64,000 nucleotides of DNA from Streptomyces sp. HUAS YS2. Lineage in GTDB: Bacteria > Actinomycetota > Actinomycetes > Streptomycetales > Streptomycetaceae. Positions 9,763-24,465 of this stretch are shown here, in pieces (the stretch's first letter is position 1; each line of letters starts with the position of its first letter). The DNA lies in NCBI RefSeq assembly GCF_033343995.1, contig NZ_CP137573.1, positions 6,605,001-6,669,000 of the forward strand. Reading direction: 5' to 3'. A program made the position numbers and the translations under genes. The notes below the pieces were generated by a model, which worked only from the letters and a program-made list of their open reading frames with translations, was not told the DNA's origin and did not search any database.

Positions 9763-10914
9763 ATGCAGCACGGGATGGGTTCTCTGCCGCCGGAGCCGGG
9801 CGCCTGGCCGCCCACGGCCGACCACGCGCAGGGCGAGGGCCCCGTCCCACCCGTGGCCGGTGGCCCGGTCGCTCCGATGCCCGGAAGCCCGGTCCCGCCC
9901 GCACCGGCCGGTCCGCCGCCGGGTCCGGCGCCCACCGCGCCGCACGGCGTCCAGGGCGTCGAGCCGCGGATGCAGATCGTCCAGGCCGCCGTGCCGCCCG
10001 GGGGCGGGGGCAACCCGCCCGTACCGCCGTTGGGCGGCGCGCCCGCGCCGGGGGCGCACCCGCAGCCGTACGCAGCACAGCACCCGGGTGCTCCGGGCGG
10101 GTTGCAGCCCCAGCATCCCGGCGCGCCCGCGGGGCAGCCGCACCCGGGAGCTCCCGCAGGGCAGCCGCAGCCCTCGCACCCCGGCGCGCCCGCCCAGCAG
10201 CCGCCGCACCCCGGCCCGCCGTCCGCAGGGCAGTCGCAGCACCCGGGCCCCGCGTGGGGGAGCGGGATGCCCCGCGACACCACCGGGCACATACCCCTGC
10301 CGCCCGGGGGGCCGGTCGCCGTACCCGCCCCCGCACCCGTCGAGCTGGGCACCGGGAGCGCGACGCTCGCCGTGCTGCTCATCGGGCCCGCCGGGGCCGG
10401 CAAGACCACCGTCGCCCGGCACTGGGCGCGCAGCCGCCGGGTGCCCACCGCGCACATCAGCCTCGACGACGTCCGCGAGTGGGTCTGCTCCGGCTTCGCC
10501 GACCCGCAGGCCGGCTGGAACGAACACTCCGAGGCGCAGTACCGGCTCGCCCGCCGCACCTGCGGCTTCGCCGCACGCAACTTCCTGGCGAACGGCATCT
10601 CCTGCATCCTCGACGACGCCGTCTTCCCGGACCGCCCGGTCGTCGGCCTGGGCGGCTGGAAGCGGCACGTCGGCCCGGGGCTGCTCCCCGTCGTCCTGCT
10701 GCCCGGCCTGGAGATCGTCCTGGAGCGCAACGCCGAGCGCAGCGGGAACCGCAGGCTCTCGGACGAGGAGGTCGCCTCCATCCACGGCCGGATGGCCGGC
10801 TGGTACGGCTCGGGACTGCCGATCATCGACAACTCCAAGTACGACGTGGAAACCACCGCCCGCGTCCTCGACGACGTCCTCGCCCGGTCCATCGCGAGTC
10901 CTCCGAGCTGGTAG
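9763..10914 (+). CDS. P-loop kinase-like protein with proline-rich repetitive N-terminus
   Basis: A 383-residue protein in two parts. Residues 1 to about 195 are disordered and Pro/Gly/Gln-rich, with an HPG motif recurring at about 107, 118, 127, 139, 149 and 160. Residues 203-383 form a P-loop domain of the AAA_33/polynucleotide-kinase-like type: Walker A GPAGAGKT (208-215), then ISLDDVREW with a plausible catalytic Asp, and an Arg-containing lid (ERNAERSGNRR). The substrate is unknown. The ATG at 9763 has a GGAG at suitable distance; an in-frame GTG at 9718 is possible but lacks a good site. It lies between the aro operon and the M24 gene. Confidence 0.75.
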   Translation: MQHGMGSLPPEPGAWPPTADHAQGEGPVPPVAGGPVAPMPGSPVPPAPAGPPPGPAPTAPHGVQGVEPRMQIVQAAVPPGGGGNPPVPPLGGAPAPGAHPQPYAAQHPGAPGGLQPQHPGAPAGQPHPGAPAGQPQPSHPGAPAQQPPHPGPPSAGQSQHPGPAWGSGMPRDTTGHIPLPPGGPVAVPAPAPVELGTGSATLAVLLIGPAGAGKTTVARHWARSRRVPTAHISLDDVREWVCSGFADPQAGWNEHSEAQYRLARRTCGFAARNFLANGISCILDDAVFPDRPVVGLGGWKRHVGPGLLPVVLLPGLEIVLERNAERSGNRRLSDEEVASIHGRMAGWYGSGLPIIDNSKYDVETTARVLDDVLARSIASPPSW

Positions 10915-10989
10915 CCGGACGCGGCGGACCGGCCCCGGTCGGACCTTCCTGACAGGCCGGGTCGGCCGGACGCTCGTACGCTCGGAAGC

Positions 10990-12102
10990 ATGTCAGAGGT
11001 GTACGCGGACCGCCGCGTCCGACTGCGCGATCGTTGCGCGGCGGCCGGCAGCACGGCGGCCCTGGTCTCCCGCCCCGCCAACGTCCGCTATCTCGCGGGC
11101 GGTTCGCCCCCGGGCGCCGTTCTGCTGCTCGGCCCCGACGAGGACCTGCTGCTCAGCCCCGTCGCGCCCGGCGGCGATCCCGCCGACGGGCGGCTCGACG
11201 AGGAACTCCGGCTGAGCGTGCTGCCCGCCGGTGCGGCGATCGCCGATCCGGCCGTCGCCGCCGTCGACACGGCCCGCAGGGCCGGGGCCGACTCGCTGGC
11301 CGTGGAGGAGCACCATCTGACCGTGGCCCGTCACCGTGCGATGGGCTCGGTCGCGCCCCAGCTGCGCCTCGCCGACCTCGCCGGAGCCGTCGAACAGCTG
11401 CGGATCGTCAAGGACGAGGACGAGATCGCCTGCCTCCGGATCGCCGCCGAGATCGCCGACCAGGCTCTGGGGGAGCTGCTGGAGTCGATCCTGGTCGGCC
11501 GCACCGAGCGCCATCTCGCCCTGGAGCTGGAGCGCCGGCTCGTCGACCACGGCGCGGACGGCGCGGCCTTCCCGACCTCGGTCGGCACCGGCCCGAACTC
11601 CGGCCGCGGCGGCCACCGGCCGTCCGACCGCCGGGTCGAGGAGGGCGACTTCCTCTCCGTCTGCCTCGGCGCGAACTACCGCGGCTACCGCTCCGAGATC
11701 GGCCGCACCTTCGTCATCGGCACCACGCCCGCCGACTGGCAGATCGAGCTGTACGACCTCGTCTTCGCCGCTCAGCGGGCCGGCCGGGAGGCCCTCGTGC
11801 CCGGTGCGGAGTACCGCGACGTGGACCGGGCGGCCCGCCAGATCATCGACGGCGCGGGGCACGGAGAGGCCCTCGCGCCCCGTACCGGGCACGGTGTCGG
11901 CCTGGAAATCGACGAGGACCCGCAGATCGCACCTTCCGCCATGGGTAAACTGGACGCTTGTGTGCCGGTCACCGTCGAACCGGGGGTCCACCTCCCGGGC
12001 CGGGGCGGGGTCCGGATCGATGACACGCTCGTCGTACGCCAAGAGGCGGACGGCGGACCCGAGCTACTCACCATCACGACCAAGGAGCTGCTCGCGCTGT
12101 AG
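10990..12102 (+). CDS. M24 (aminopeptidase P-like) family protein with altered metal site
   Basis: A 370-residue protein with a creatinase N-terminal domain (1 to about 130) and a pita-bread M24 domain. The five metal ligands of active M24 enzymes are Asp, Asp, His, Glu and Glu. Here the aligned positions are Cys225 (in [12 protein letters not shown]), Glu236 (RSEIGRTF), His301 (TGHGVG), Glu330 (TVEPGV) and Asp344 (GGVRIDD). One ligand is lost and two are changed conservatively. It lies directly before efp, where actinobacteria usually carry an Xaa-Pro peptidase-like gene. It may be a weak peptidase or a non-catalytic binding protein. Confidence 0.85.
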   Translation: MSEVYADRRVRLRDRCAAAGSTAALVSRPANVRYLAGGSPPGAVLLLGPDEDLLLSPVAPGGDPADGRLDEELRLSVLPAGAAIADPAVAAVDTARRAGADSLAVEEHHLTVARHRAMGSVAPQLRLADLAGAVEQLRIVKDEDEIACLRIAAEIADQALGELLESILVGRTERHLALELERRLVDHGADGAAFPTSVGTGPNSGRGGHRPSDRRVEEGDFLSVCLGANYRGYRSEIGRTFVIGTTPADWQIELYDLVFAAQRAGREALVPGAEYRDVDRAARQIIDGAGHGEALAPRTGHGVGLEIDEDPQIAPSAMGKLDACVPVTVEPGVHLPGRGGVRIDDTLVVRQEADGGPELLTITTKELLAL

Positions 12103-12151
12103 GGCGCGTACGCCTCCCTGGTCCCGCGTCAGTCCAGGAGATTCCGCAACC

Positions 12152-12718
12152 GTGGCTTCCACGAACGACCTCAAGAACGGCATGGTGCTCAAGCTCGACG
12201 GGGACCAGCTCTGGTCCGTCGTCGAGTTCCAGCACGTCAAGCCCGGCAAGGGCCCGGCCTTCGTGCGCACCAAGCTCAAGAACGTGCTTTCCGGCAAGGT
12301 CGTCGACAAGACCTTCAACGCCGGCGTGAAGGTCGAGACGGCCACCATCGACCGCCGCGACATGCAGTTCTCGTACATGGACGGCGACTACTTCGTCTTC
12401 ATGGACATGCAGACCTACGACCAGCTGCACGTCGACCGCAAGGCCGTCGGCGACGCCGCCAACTTCCTGATCGAGGGCTTCACCGCCTCGGTCGCGCAGC
12501 ACGAGGGCTCGGTGCTCTACGTCGAGCTCCCGGCCGCCGTCGAGCTGACCATCCAGCACACCGACCCGGGCGTCCAGGGCGACCGCTCCACCGGCGGCAC
12601 CAAGCCGGCCACCCTGGAGACCGGTCACGAGATCCAGGTCCCGCTCTTCATCACCACCGGTGAGAAGATCAAGGTCGACACCCGCAGCAGCGACTACCTC
12701 GGCCGGGTGAACAGCTAA
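12152..12718 (+). CDS. efp: Elongation factor P
   Basis: Relieves ribosome stalling at polyproline stretches. It is 188 residues with three beta-barrel domains. The functional loop reads VKPGKGPAF with Lys33 at the tip. This palindromic PGKGP form belongs to the actinobacterial EF-P subgroup reported to work with an unmodified lysine; no modification enzyme gene is visible nearby. The GTG at 12152 gives the standard N-terminus ASTNDLKNG. nusB begins two bases after the stop, so the two are co-transcribed. The proline-rich proteins in this window (MltG, the 9763 protein) are plausible clients. Confidence 0.96.
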   Translation: MASTNDLKNGMVLKLDGDQLWSVVEFQHVKPGKGPAFVRTKLKNVLSGKVVDKTFNAGVKVETATIDRRDMQFSYMDGDYFVFMDMQTYDQLHVDRKAVGDAANFLIEGFTASVAQHEGSVLYVELPAAVELTIQHTDPGVQGDRSTGGTKPATLETGHEIQVPLFITTGEKIKVDTRSSDYLGRVNS

Positions 12719-12720
12719 CC

Positions 12721-13164
12721 GTGGCTGCTCGCAGCAACGCCCGTAAGCGGGCCTTCCAGATCCTCTTCGAGGCCGACCAGCGCGGTGCGTCCGTGCAGCA
12801 GGTCCTCGCGGACTGGGTGCGGCACGCGCGGTCCGACGACCGGCAGCCGCCGGTCAGCGAGTTCACCATGCAGCTCGTCGAGGGATACGCGCAGCACATC
12901 GCGCGGATCGACGAGCTCATCGCCACCTACGCGGTGGACTGGGAGCTCGACCGGATGCCCGTCGCCGACCGGAACATCGTGCGCCTCGGCGCGTACGAGC
13001 TGATCTGGGAGGACGGGACGCCGGACGCGGTCGCGATCGACGAGGCGGTCCAGCTCGCCAAGGAGTTCTCCACCGACGAGTCCCCGACCTTCGTCAACGG
13101 TCTCCTCGCGCGCTTCAAGGACCTGAAGCCGCGCCTTCGCCGGGACGCCGACGCGGACGCCTAG
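12721..13164 (+). CDS. nusB: Transcription antitermination factor NusB
   Basis: Binds boxA RNA with S10/NusE in the rRNA antitermination complex. It is 147 residues and all-helical. The N-terminal ARSNARKRAFQILFEAD and the DRNIVRLGAYELIW and VNGLLARFKDL blocks are characteristic. The GTG start lies two bases after the efp stop, and the efp-nusB pairing is widely conserved. A perfect 18-bp hairpin follows, separating it from convergent bldD. Confidence 0.96.
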   Translation: MAARSNARKRAFQILFEADQRGASVQQVLADWVRHARSDDRQPPVSEFTMQLVEGYAQHIARIDELIATYAVDWELDRMPVADRNIVRLGAYELIWEDGTPDAVAIDEAVQLAKEFSTDESPTFVNGLLARFKDLKPRLRRDADADA

Positions 13165-13188
13165 TCCGTCCGGTTCCGCCCCGGCAGT

Positions 13189-13227
13189 CGAAGGGGCCCG
13201 CAGCACACCGTGCTGCGGGCCCCTTCG
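13189..13227. terminator. Perfect bidirectional terminator between nusB and bldD
   Basis: An 18-bp perfect stem (left arm 13189-13206, right arm 13210-13227) with a 3-base loop, placed between convergent genes. Confidence 0.9.
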
Positions 13228-13368
13228 CCGTACACAAGCCCCTGGGCGCGCCCCGGGGCCTCCTGACGCCCGTACCGGCACGCAGAACGCCGCCGGGGCG
13301 GCAGGAGGGCCTCAGTGGCCTCCCGCCGCCCCGGCGGCACGTTTCTGCTACTGCGGAGTCGGCTGGGT

Positions 13369-13869
13369 TCAGCTCTCCTCGTGGGCGACCGCGCGACGCG
13401 CGTCCGCATCCAGCACGCCCCAGCTGATCAGCTGCTCGGTGAGTACCGAGGGCGACTGGTCGTAGATCACGGCGAGCGTGCGCAGGTCGTCCTGGCGGAT
13501 CGACAGCACCTTGCCGTTGTAGTCGCCGCGCTGCGACTGGATGGTCGCCGCGTAGCGCTGCAGCGGGCCCGCCTTCTCCTGCGGGACGTGCGCCAGGCGC
13601 TCGAGGTCGAGGACGAGCTTCGGCGGCGGCTCGGCGGCCCCGCCCGGGGTCGTGCCCGGCAGCAGCTCCTGCACCGGCACGCCGTAGAAGTCCGCCAGCT
13701 CGGCAAGACGCTGCACGGTCACCGCACGGTCACCGCGCTCGTACGAGCCGACGACGACGGCCTTCCAGCGCCCCTGGGACTTCTCCTCCACACCATGGAG
13801 GGACAGGCCCTGCTGGGTGCGGATAGCGCGGAGCTTGGCCCCGAGTTGCTTTGCGTATTCGCTGGACAT
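13369..13869 (-). CDS. bldD: Developmental master regulator BldD
   Basis: A 166-residue repressor that holds Streptomyces in vegetative growth. Cyclic di-GMP drives its dimerisation on DNA. The N-terminal XRE-type HTH spans about 5-70 (LRAIRTQQGLSLHGVEEKS, VGSYERGDRAVTVQRL). The C-terminal domain holds the complete c-di-GMP signature RxD-X8-RxxD: Arg114, Asp116, Arg125 and Asp128, identical in position to the S. coelicolor protein. This is strong evidence for the genus. An operator-like palindrome lies over its own predicted -10, which fits known autoregulation. Confidence 0.98.
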   Translation of the reverse strand: MSSEYAKQLGAKLRAIRTQQGLSLHGVEEKSQGRWKAVVVGSYERGDRAVTVQRLAELADFYGVPVQELLPGTTPGGAAEPPPKLVLDLERLAHVPQEKAGPLQRYAATIQSQRGDYNGKVLSIRQDDLRTLAVIYDQSPSVLTEQLISWGVLDADARRAVAHEES

Positions 13870-13915
13870 AACGCTCCCGGACGCTGTGACGACATGCGGC
13901 TGCGCCGCGCGGCTG

Positions 13916-13958
13916 GTAACTCACTGTGAGGTTACGCAGCGTTACTTGGCTCCGTCAA
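13916..13958 (-). promoter_or_regulatory. Predicted bldD promoter and autoregulatory operator
   Basis: On the minus strand, TTGACG (13953-13958), an 18-base spacer and TAACCT (13929-13934) form a promoter. Overlapping the -10, 13916-13935 carries TCAC/GTGA arms flanked by GTAAC/GTTAC, resembling the BldD half-site. BldD autorepression is known; this exact site is inferred. Confidence 0.65.
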
Positions 13959-14063
13959 GCCGAATGGTCCATACCGGCCCCTCCCGGGGGACGGGGCACG
14001 GAGCGGCGACGGGGGCGTGAGCCTGACGGCCGCCCGCCCCTGGTAGGGTTGACGGCGCAATTC

Positions 14064-14739
<676 letters not shown>

Positions 14740-14847
14740 GACCGGCACCCGCCGGGCCAGGGCACACCCCTGCCCGCCCGCACCCCCGACTCGGCCCTCT
14801 GGGGGACACCCCCAGGCCCCTCTCTCCACACGACGGAGCACACCCCG

Positions 14848-15873
14848 ATGATGCGTCACCTCATCTCGGCCGCCGATCTCACCCGCGACGAAGCCGTCCT
14901 GATCCTCGACACCGCCGAGGAGATGGCCCGGGTGGCCGACCGGCCGATCAAGAAGCTGCCCACGCTGCGCGGCCGCACGATCTGCAACCTCTTCTTCGAG
15001 GACTCCACCCGGACCCGGATCTCCTTCGAGGCCGCCGAGAAGCGCCTCTCCGCCGACGTGATCAACTTCGCGGCCAAGGGGTCCAGCGTCTCCAAGGGCG
15101 AGTCCCTGAAGGACACCGCCCAGACCCTGGAGGCGATGGGCGTCGACGCCGTCGTCATCCGGCACAGCGCCTCCGGCGCCCCGTACCGCCTGGCCACCTC
15201 GGGCTGGATCGACGCCCCCGTGATCAACGCCGGCGACGGCACCCACCAGCACCCCACCCAGGCGCTGCTGGACGCCTTCACCATGCGCCGCCGCCTGGTC
15301 GGCCGGGACGCCGGCCTCGGCCAGGACCTGGCCGGCAAGCGGATCACGCTGGTCGGCGACGTGCTGCACAGCCGGGTCGCCCGTTCGAACGTCGACCTGC
15401 TGCACACCCTCGGCGCCGAGGTCACCCTGGTCGCCCCACCCACCCTGGTCCCGGTCGGCGTCGAGACCTGGCCCTGCGAGGTCAGCTACGACCTCGACAA
15501 CGTGCTGCCGAAGTCCGATGCGGTGATGATGCTGCGTGTGCAGCGCGAGCGGATGAACGCCGCCTTCTTCCCGACCGAGCGCGAGTACTCGCGGCGGTAC
15601 GGGCTGGACGGCGAGCGGATGGCGAAGATGCCGGAGCACGCCATCGTCATGCACCCCGGCCCGATGGTCCGCGGCATGGAGATCACCGCCGAGGTCGCCG
15701 ACTCCGACCGCTGCACGGTCGTCGAGCAGGTCACCAACGGCGTCTCCATCCGGATGGCCGTCCTCTACCTGCTTCTGGGCGGCAACGAAGCCGCCGCCGC
15801 CCACCCGTCGCCCACCACCACCCTTGAGCGAGGCGCTACGCGCCGCCCCTCTGCCACCGAGGAGAGCAAGTAA
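14848..15873 (+). CDS. pyrB: Aspartate carbamoyltransferase catalytic subunit
   Basis: Condenses carbamoyl phosphate with aspartate to carbamoyl aspartate. It is 341 residues, about 30 longer than E. coli PyrB because of a Pro/Thr/Ser-rich C-terminal tail. The phosphate-binding loop [11 protein letters not shown], the KGESLKDT loop, [10 protein letters not shown] and MHPGPMVRG are intact. No pyrI regulatory subunit is present, as expected for this ATCase class. It starts 108 bases after pyrR, with ATGATG at the start (the second ATG is also possible). pyrC follows two bases after the stop. Confidence 0.96.
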   Translation: MMRHLISAADLTRDEAVLILDTAEEMARVADRPIKKLPTLRGRTICNLFFEDSTRTRISFEAAEKRLSADVINFAAKGSSVSKGESLKDTAQTLEAMGVDAVVIRHSASGAPYRLATSGWIDAPVINAGDGTHQHPTQALLDAFTMRRRLVGRDAGLGQDLAGKRITLVGDVLHSRVARSNVDLLHTLGAEVTLVAPPTLVPVGVETWPCEVSYDLDNVLPKSDAVMMLRVQRERMNAAFFPTEREYSRRYGLDGERMAKMPEHAIVMHPGPMVRGMEITAEVADSDRCTVVEQVTNGVSIRMAVLYLLLGGNEAAAAHPSPTTTLERGATRRPSATEESK

Positions 15874-15875
15874 GC

Positions 15876-17162
15876 ATGAGCAAGATTCTGATCCGCGGTG
15901 CGAAGGTGCTGGGCGGCGAGGCGCAGGACGTCCTGATCGACGGCGAGACCGTCGCGGCGGTCGGCACGGACCTGGACGCCACCGGCGCCACCGTGATCGA
16001 GGCCGAGGGCCAGATCCTCCTGCCCGGCCTGGTCGACCTGCACACCCACCTGCGCGAGCCCGGCCGCGAGGACTCCGAGACCGTGCTCACCGGTACGCAG
16101 GCCGCCGCCTCCGGCGGCTACACCGCCGTCTTCGCGATGGCCAACACCTTCCCGGTCGCCGACACCGCCGGTGTCGTCGAGCAGGTCTACCGCCTCGGCA
16201 AGGAGCACGGCTACTGCGACGTGCAGCCGATCGGCGCCGTCACCGTGGGCCTGGAGGGCAAGAAGCTCGCCGAGCTGGGCGCCATGCACGACTCCGCCGC
16301 CGGTGTCACCGTCTTCTCCGACGACGGCAAGTGCGTCGACGACGCCGTCATCATGCGGCGCGCCCTGGAGTACGTGAAGGCCTTCGGCGGCGTCGTCGCC
16401 CAGCACGCCCAGGAGCCCCGCCTCACCGAGGGCGCCCAGATGAACGAGGGCATCGTCTCCGCCGAGCTGGGCCTCGGCGGCTGGCCGGCCGTCGCCGAGG
16501 AGTCGATCATCGCCCGCGACGTGCTGCTGGCCGAGCACGTCGGCTCCCGCGTCCACATCTGCCACCTCTCCACGGCCGGCTCCGTCGAGATCGTCCGCTG
16601 GGCCAAGTCCCGCGGCATCGACGTCACCGCCGAGGTCACCCCGCACCACCTCCTGCTGACCGACGAGATGGTCCGCACGTACAACCCGGTCTACAAGGTC
16701 AACCCGCCGCTGCGCACCGAGCGCGACGTCATGGCCCTGCGCGAGGCCCTGGCCGACGGCACGATCGACATCGTCGCCACCGACCACGCCCCGCACCCGC
16801 ACGAGGACAAGGACTGCGAGTGGGCCGCGGCCGCCATGGGCATGGTCGGCCTGGAGACCGCCCTCTCCGTCGTCCAGCAGACGATGGTCGAGACCGGCCT
16901 GCTCGACTGGGCCGGCGTCGCCGACCGGATGTCCGTCGCCCCGGCCCGCATCGGCCAGGCGAAGGGCCACGGCCGGCCCGTCTCGGCTGGTGAGCCCGCG
17001 AACCTCACGCTGGTCGATCCGGCATACCGTGGTGCCGTGGACCCCGCGGGCTTCGCCTCCCGCAGCCGCAACACCCCCTACGAGGGCCGCGAGCTGCCGG
17101 GACGCATCACGCACACCTTCCTGCGGGGCCGCGCGACGGTCGTGGACGGGAAGCTGGCGTGA
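15876..17162 (+). CDS. pyrC: Dihydroorotase (type I)
   Basis: Cyclises carbamoyl aspartate to dihydroorotate at a zinc centre. The 428-residue length is typical of class I DHOase. Metal-binding blocks are [10 protein letters not shown], the His in [19 protein letters not shown] and [12 protein letters not shown]. The ATG lies two bases after the pyrB stop, and the stop overlaps the next GTG by four bases, so the operon is read continuously. Confidence 0.97.
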   Translation: MSKILIRGAKVLGGEAQDVLIDGETVAAVGTDLDATGATVIEAEGQILLPGLVDLHTHLREPGREDSETVLTGTQAAASGGYTAVFAMANTFPVADTAGVVEQVYRLGKEHGYCDVQPIGAVTVGLEGKKLAELGAMHDSAAGVTVFSDDGKCVDDAVIMRRALEYVKAFGGVVAQHAQEPRLTEGAQMNEGIVSAELGLGGWPAVAEESIIARDVLLAEHVGSRVHICHLSTAGSVEIVRWAKSRGIDVTAEVTPHHLLLTDEMVRTYNPVYKVNPPLRTERDVMALREALADGTIDIVATDHAPHPHEDKDCEWAAAAMGMVGLETALSVVQQTMVETGLLDWAGVADRMSVAPARIGQAKGHGRPVSAGEPANLTLVDPAYRGAVDPAGFASRSRNTPYEGRELPGRITHTFLRGRATVVDGKLA

Positions 17163-17737
17163 CACCACTCATCAATCTGGCCGCAGAGCCCAAGTCGGCG
17201 GAGGTGACCGACTGGGCCGCACGGCTCGGCTGGGTCGCCGGACTGCTGATCTTCATCGGCTTCGTCTACTGGCTGATGCGCCAGGGATGGAAGTGGCGCG
17301 GCACCCTCCAGTCCGGGCTCCCGGAGCTCCCCGCCGTGCCGGACACCCTCGGCGAGGCGAAACTGGAGCTCAGCGGGCGCTACCACGGCTCCACCACGGC
17401 CGGGCAGTGGCTCGACCGGATCGTCGCCCACGGGCTCGGCACCCGCAGCCGGGTCGAGCTCACCCTGACCGACCAGGGCCTGGCCGTCGTCCGCCCCGGC
17501 GCGAACGACTTCTTCATCCCCGCCGAGGCCCTGCGCGAGGCGCGCCTCGACAAGGGCATCGCGGGCAAGGTCCTCACCGAGGGCGGACTGCTGATCGTCA
17601 CCTGGGCGCACGGCGAGACGCTGATCGACTCCGGCTTCCGGTCCGACCACGCGGCCGAGCACGCCGCCTGGGTCGAGGCCGTCAACTCCATGAACTCCAC
17701 GAACCACGCAAGCACGACGGAAGGCACCGCACGATGA
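17159..17737 (+). CDS. Membrane-anchored PH-like protein of the pyr operon
   Basis: A 192-residue protein with one transmembrane helix (about 22-41, [18 protein letters not shown]) followed by a soluble beta-rich domain resembling the PH-like proteins annotated at this locus. It overlaps pyrC (GTGA) and carA (ATGA) by four bases on each side, so it is translationally locked into the pyrimidine operon. Mycobacteria have an equivalent unassigned membrane gene between pyrC and carA. That conserved position argues for a role tied to carbamoyl phosphate or UMP synthesis, but no function is known. Confidence 0.85.
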   Translation: MTPLINLAAEPKSAEVTDWAARLGWVAGLLIFIGFVYWLMRQGWKWRGTLQSGLPELPAVPDTLGEAKLELSGRYHGSTTAGQWLDRIVAHGLGTRSRVELTLTDQGLAVVRPGANDFFIPAEALREARLDKGIAGKVLTEGGLLIVTWAHGETLIDSGFRSDHAAEHAAWVEAVNSMNSTNHASTTEGTAR

Positions 17738-18868
17738 CGACCTCCACAAGGGGAACCAGCAAGGTTCCCGCCGTACTCGTCCTGGAGGACGGCCGCATCT
17801 TCCGCGGCCGCGCCTACGGGGCCGTGGGGGAGACGTTCGGCGAGGCCGTGTTCTCCACCGGCATGACCGGCTACCAGGAGACCCTGACCGACCCGTCGTA
17901 CCACCGCCAGGTCGTCGTGATGACCGCTCCGCACGTCGGCAACACCGGCGTCAACGACGAGGACCCCGAGTCCGCCCGCATCTGGGTCTCCGGCTACGTC
18001 GTCCGCGACCCCGCCCGCGTCTCCTCCAACTGGCGCGCGCAGCGCTCCCTCGACGAGGAGCTGCGCCACCAGGGCGTCGTCGGCATCCAGGGCATCGACA
18101 CCCGCGCCCTGACCCGCCACCTGCGCGAGAGCGGCGCCATGCGCGTCGGCATCTTCTCCGGCAGCGCGCTGCCGGACGAGGGCACCATGCTCGCCGAGGT
18201 CCGCCAGCAGCCCGAGATGAAGGGCGCGAACCTCTCCGCCGAGGTCGCCACCAAGGAGACCTACGTCGTCCCCGCGATCGGTGAGAAGAAGTTCACCGTC
18301 GCCGCGGTCGACCTGGGCATCAAGGGCATGACCCCGCACCGGATGGCCGAGCGCGGCATCGAGGTGCACGTGCTCCCCGCCACCGCCACCGCCGAGGACG
18401 TCTACGCGGTGAACCCGGACGGCGTGTTCTTCTCCAACGGCCCGGGCGACCCGGCCACCGCCGACGGCCCCGTCGCCGTCATGCAGGCCGTCCTGGAGCG
18501 CAGGACGCCCCTGTTCGGCATCTGCTTCGGCAACCAGATCCTGGGCCGCGCCCTCGGCTTCGGCACCTACAAGCTGAAGTACGGCCACCGCGGCATCAAC
18601 CAGCCGGTGCAGGACCGCACGACCGGCAAGGTCGAGGTCACCGCGCACAACCACGGCTTCGCCGTCGACGCGCCGCTCGACAAGGTCTCGGACACCCCCT
18701 ACGGGCGCGCCGAGGTCTCCCACGTCTGCCTGAACGACAACGTCGTGGAGGGCCTGCAGCTGCTCGACCAGCCGGCCTTCTCCGTCCAGTACCACCCCGA
18801 GGCGGCCGCGGGCCCGCACGACGCCGCGTACCTCTTCGACCGCTTCGTTTCTCTGATGGAGGCCGAGC

Positions 18869-18876
<8 letters not shown>
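17734..18876 (+). CDS. carA: Carbamoyl-phosphate synthase small (glutaminase) subunit
   Basis: Releases ammonia from glutamine and channels it to CarB for carbamoyl phosphate, which feeds both pyrimidines and arginine. It is 380 residues. The N-terminal CPSase domain is followed by a class I glutamine amidotransferase with the nucleophile Cys in [14 protein letters not shown] and the His/Glu pair in [12 protein letters not shown]. The ATG at 17734 overlaps the upstream stop. The carB GTG begins 8 bases before the stop. Confidence 0.97.
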
Positions 18877-22177
<3,301 letters not shown>

Positions 22178-22190
22178 CAGCCCGTACGAG

Positions 22191-22226
22191 GAGGGGGACA
22201 CCGGCAGGACCTGCGGTGTCCCCCTC
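22191..22226 (+). terminator. Hairpin terminator between carB and pyrD
   Basis: A 13-bp perfect stem (gagggggacaccg with its complement) with an inner CAG/CTG extension. It ends 28 bases before the pyrD ATG, so it may act as an attenuating terminator rather than a full stop. Confidence 0.7.
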
Positions 22227-22254
22227 GTCATGAGCACACCTGGACGACGGACAC

Positions 22255-23360
<1,106 letters not shown>

Positions 23361-23364
<4 letters not shown>

Positions 23365-24197
23365 ACGACTCCTTCGGTGCACGACTCCGCTCCGCCATGG
23401 ACGAGCGCGGCCCCCTCTGCGTCGGCATCGACCCGCACGCCTCGCTCCTCGCCTCCTGGGGCCTGAAGGACGACATCGACGGCCTGGAGACCTTCACCCG
23501 GACCGTCGTCGAGGCGCTGGCGGACACCGTCGCCGTCTTCAAGCCGCAGTCCGCCTTCTTCGAGCGGTTCGGCTCGCGCGGCATCGCCGTCCTGGAGCAG
23601 GCCGTCGCCGACCTGCGCGCCGCGGGCGGCCTGGTCGTGATGGACGCCAAGCGCGGCGACATCGGCTCCACCATGGCTGCGTACGCCGAGACCTTCCTGC
23701 GCCCCGGCTCGCCGCTCTTCTCGGACGCGCTGACGGTCTCCCCGTACCTCGGCTACGGCTCCCTGAAGCCGGCCGTCGACCTGGCCCGGGAGAGCGGGGC
23801 TGGCCTGTTCGTGCTGGCGCTGACCTCCAACCCGGAGGGCGCCGAGGTCCAGCGGGCGGTGCGCGAGGACGGCCGGACGATCGGCGCGACCATGCTCGGC
23901 CACCTGGCCGAGGAGAACGCGGGGGAGAGCCCGATGGGCTCCTTCGGCGCGGTCGTCGGCGCCACCCTGGGCGACCTGTCCTCCTTCGAGCTGGACATCA
24001 ACGGCCCGCTGCTCGCCCCGGGCATCGGCGCCCAGGGCGCCACGGCCGCCGATCTGCCGGCCGTGTTCGGCCCGGCCGTGCGCAACGTGGTGCCGAACGT
24101 GAGCCGCGGCGTCCTCAAGGAGGGCCCCGACGCGGCCGCCCTGCGCGGCGCCGCCGAGCGCTTCGCGGACGAGATCCGCGCCGCCGTCGCGGTCTGA
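23361..24197 (+). CDS. pyrF: Orotidine 5'-phosphate decarboxylase, type 2
   Basis: Decarboxylates OMP to UMP, the final step of the pathway. It is 278 residues, the longer type 2 family found in actinobacteria. The catalytic Lys/Asp motif is [21 protein letters not shown] near the N-terminus and APGIGAQGA at the phosphate site also fit. The ATG overlaps the pyrD stop. A terminator with a real T-tract follows about 65 bases downstream. Confidence 0.96.
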
Positions 24198-24261
24198 GCG
24201 GACCCGGGCGTCTCGCCTGGTGAAAGGCGAGGCCGAAAATCCCATGCATAATGACCGGAAT

Positions 24262-24304
24262 GTCCTGGTCGGTCGAGCCATACTCGATCCTGACCAGGAC
24301 TTTT
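24262..24304 (+). terminator. Intrinsic terminator with T-tract after pyrF
   Basis: A 9-bp outer stem gtcctggtc/gaccaggac (24262-24270 and 24292-24300), an inner tcgag/ctcga stem, then TTTT. It is one of the few terminators here with a T-run. Confidence 0.85.
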
Positions 24305-24316
24305 CGTCTGTTCTCG

Positions 24317-24345
24317 CTGACGGGAGCGGTCTTGGCCGCTAGTCT
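24317..24345 (+). promoter_or_regulatory. Predicted housekeeping-type promoter for sIHF
   Basis: CTGACG (24317-24322), a 17-base spacer and TAGTCT (24340-24345) match the Streptomyces vegetative consensus well. It lies just after the pyrF terminator and predicts a leader of about 115 nt before the GTG at 24466. Confidence 0.6.
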
Positions 24346-24465
24346 CCGTCGCAGAGTCGTCGTGGCAAACGGCCCAGGCCACTGCCATGTGACTCGCCGC
24401 ATGTGGGGCGACCAGGTTCCTCAGCGGTCCGTATCCGACAGATCGACATCCGAGGTGACGTAGGC

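Noticed and set aside
13840-13960. Short open frames around the bldD promoter
   Set aside because: Arginine-rich shadows overlapping a clear regulatory region, with no ribosome binding site.
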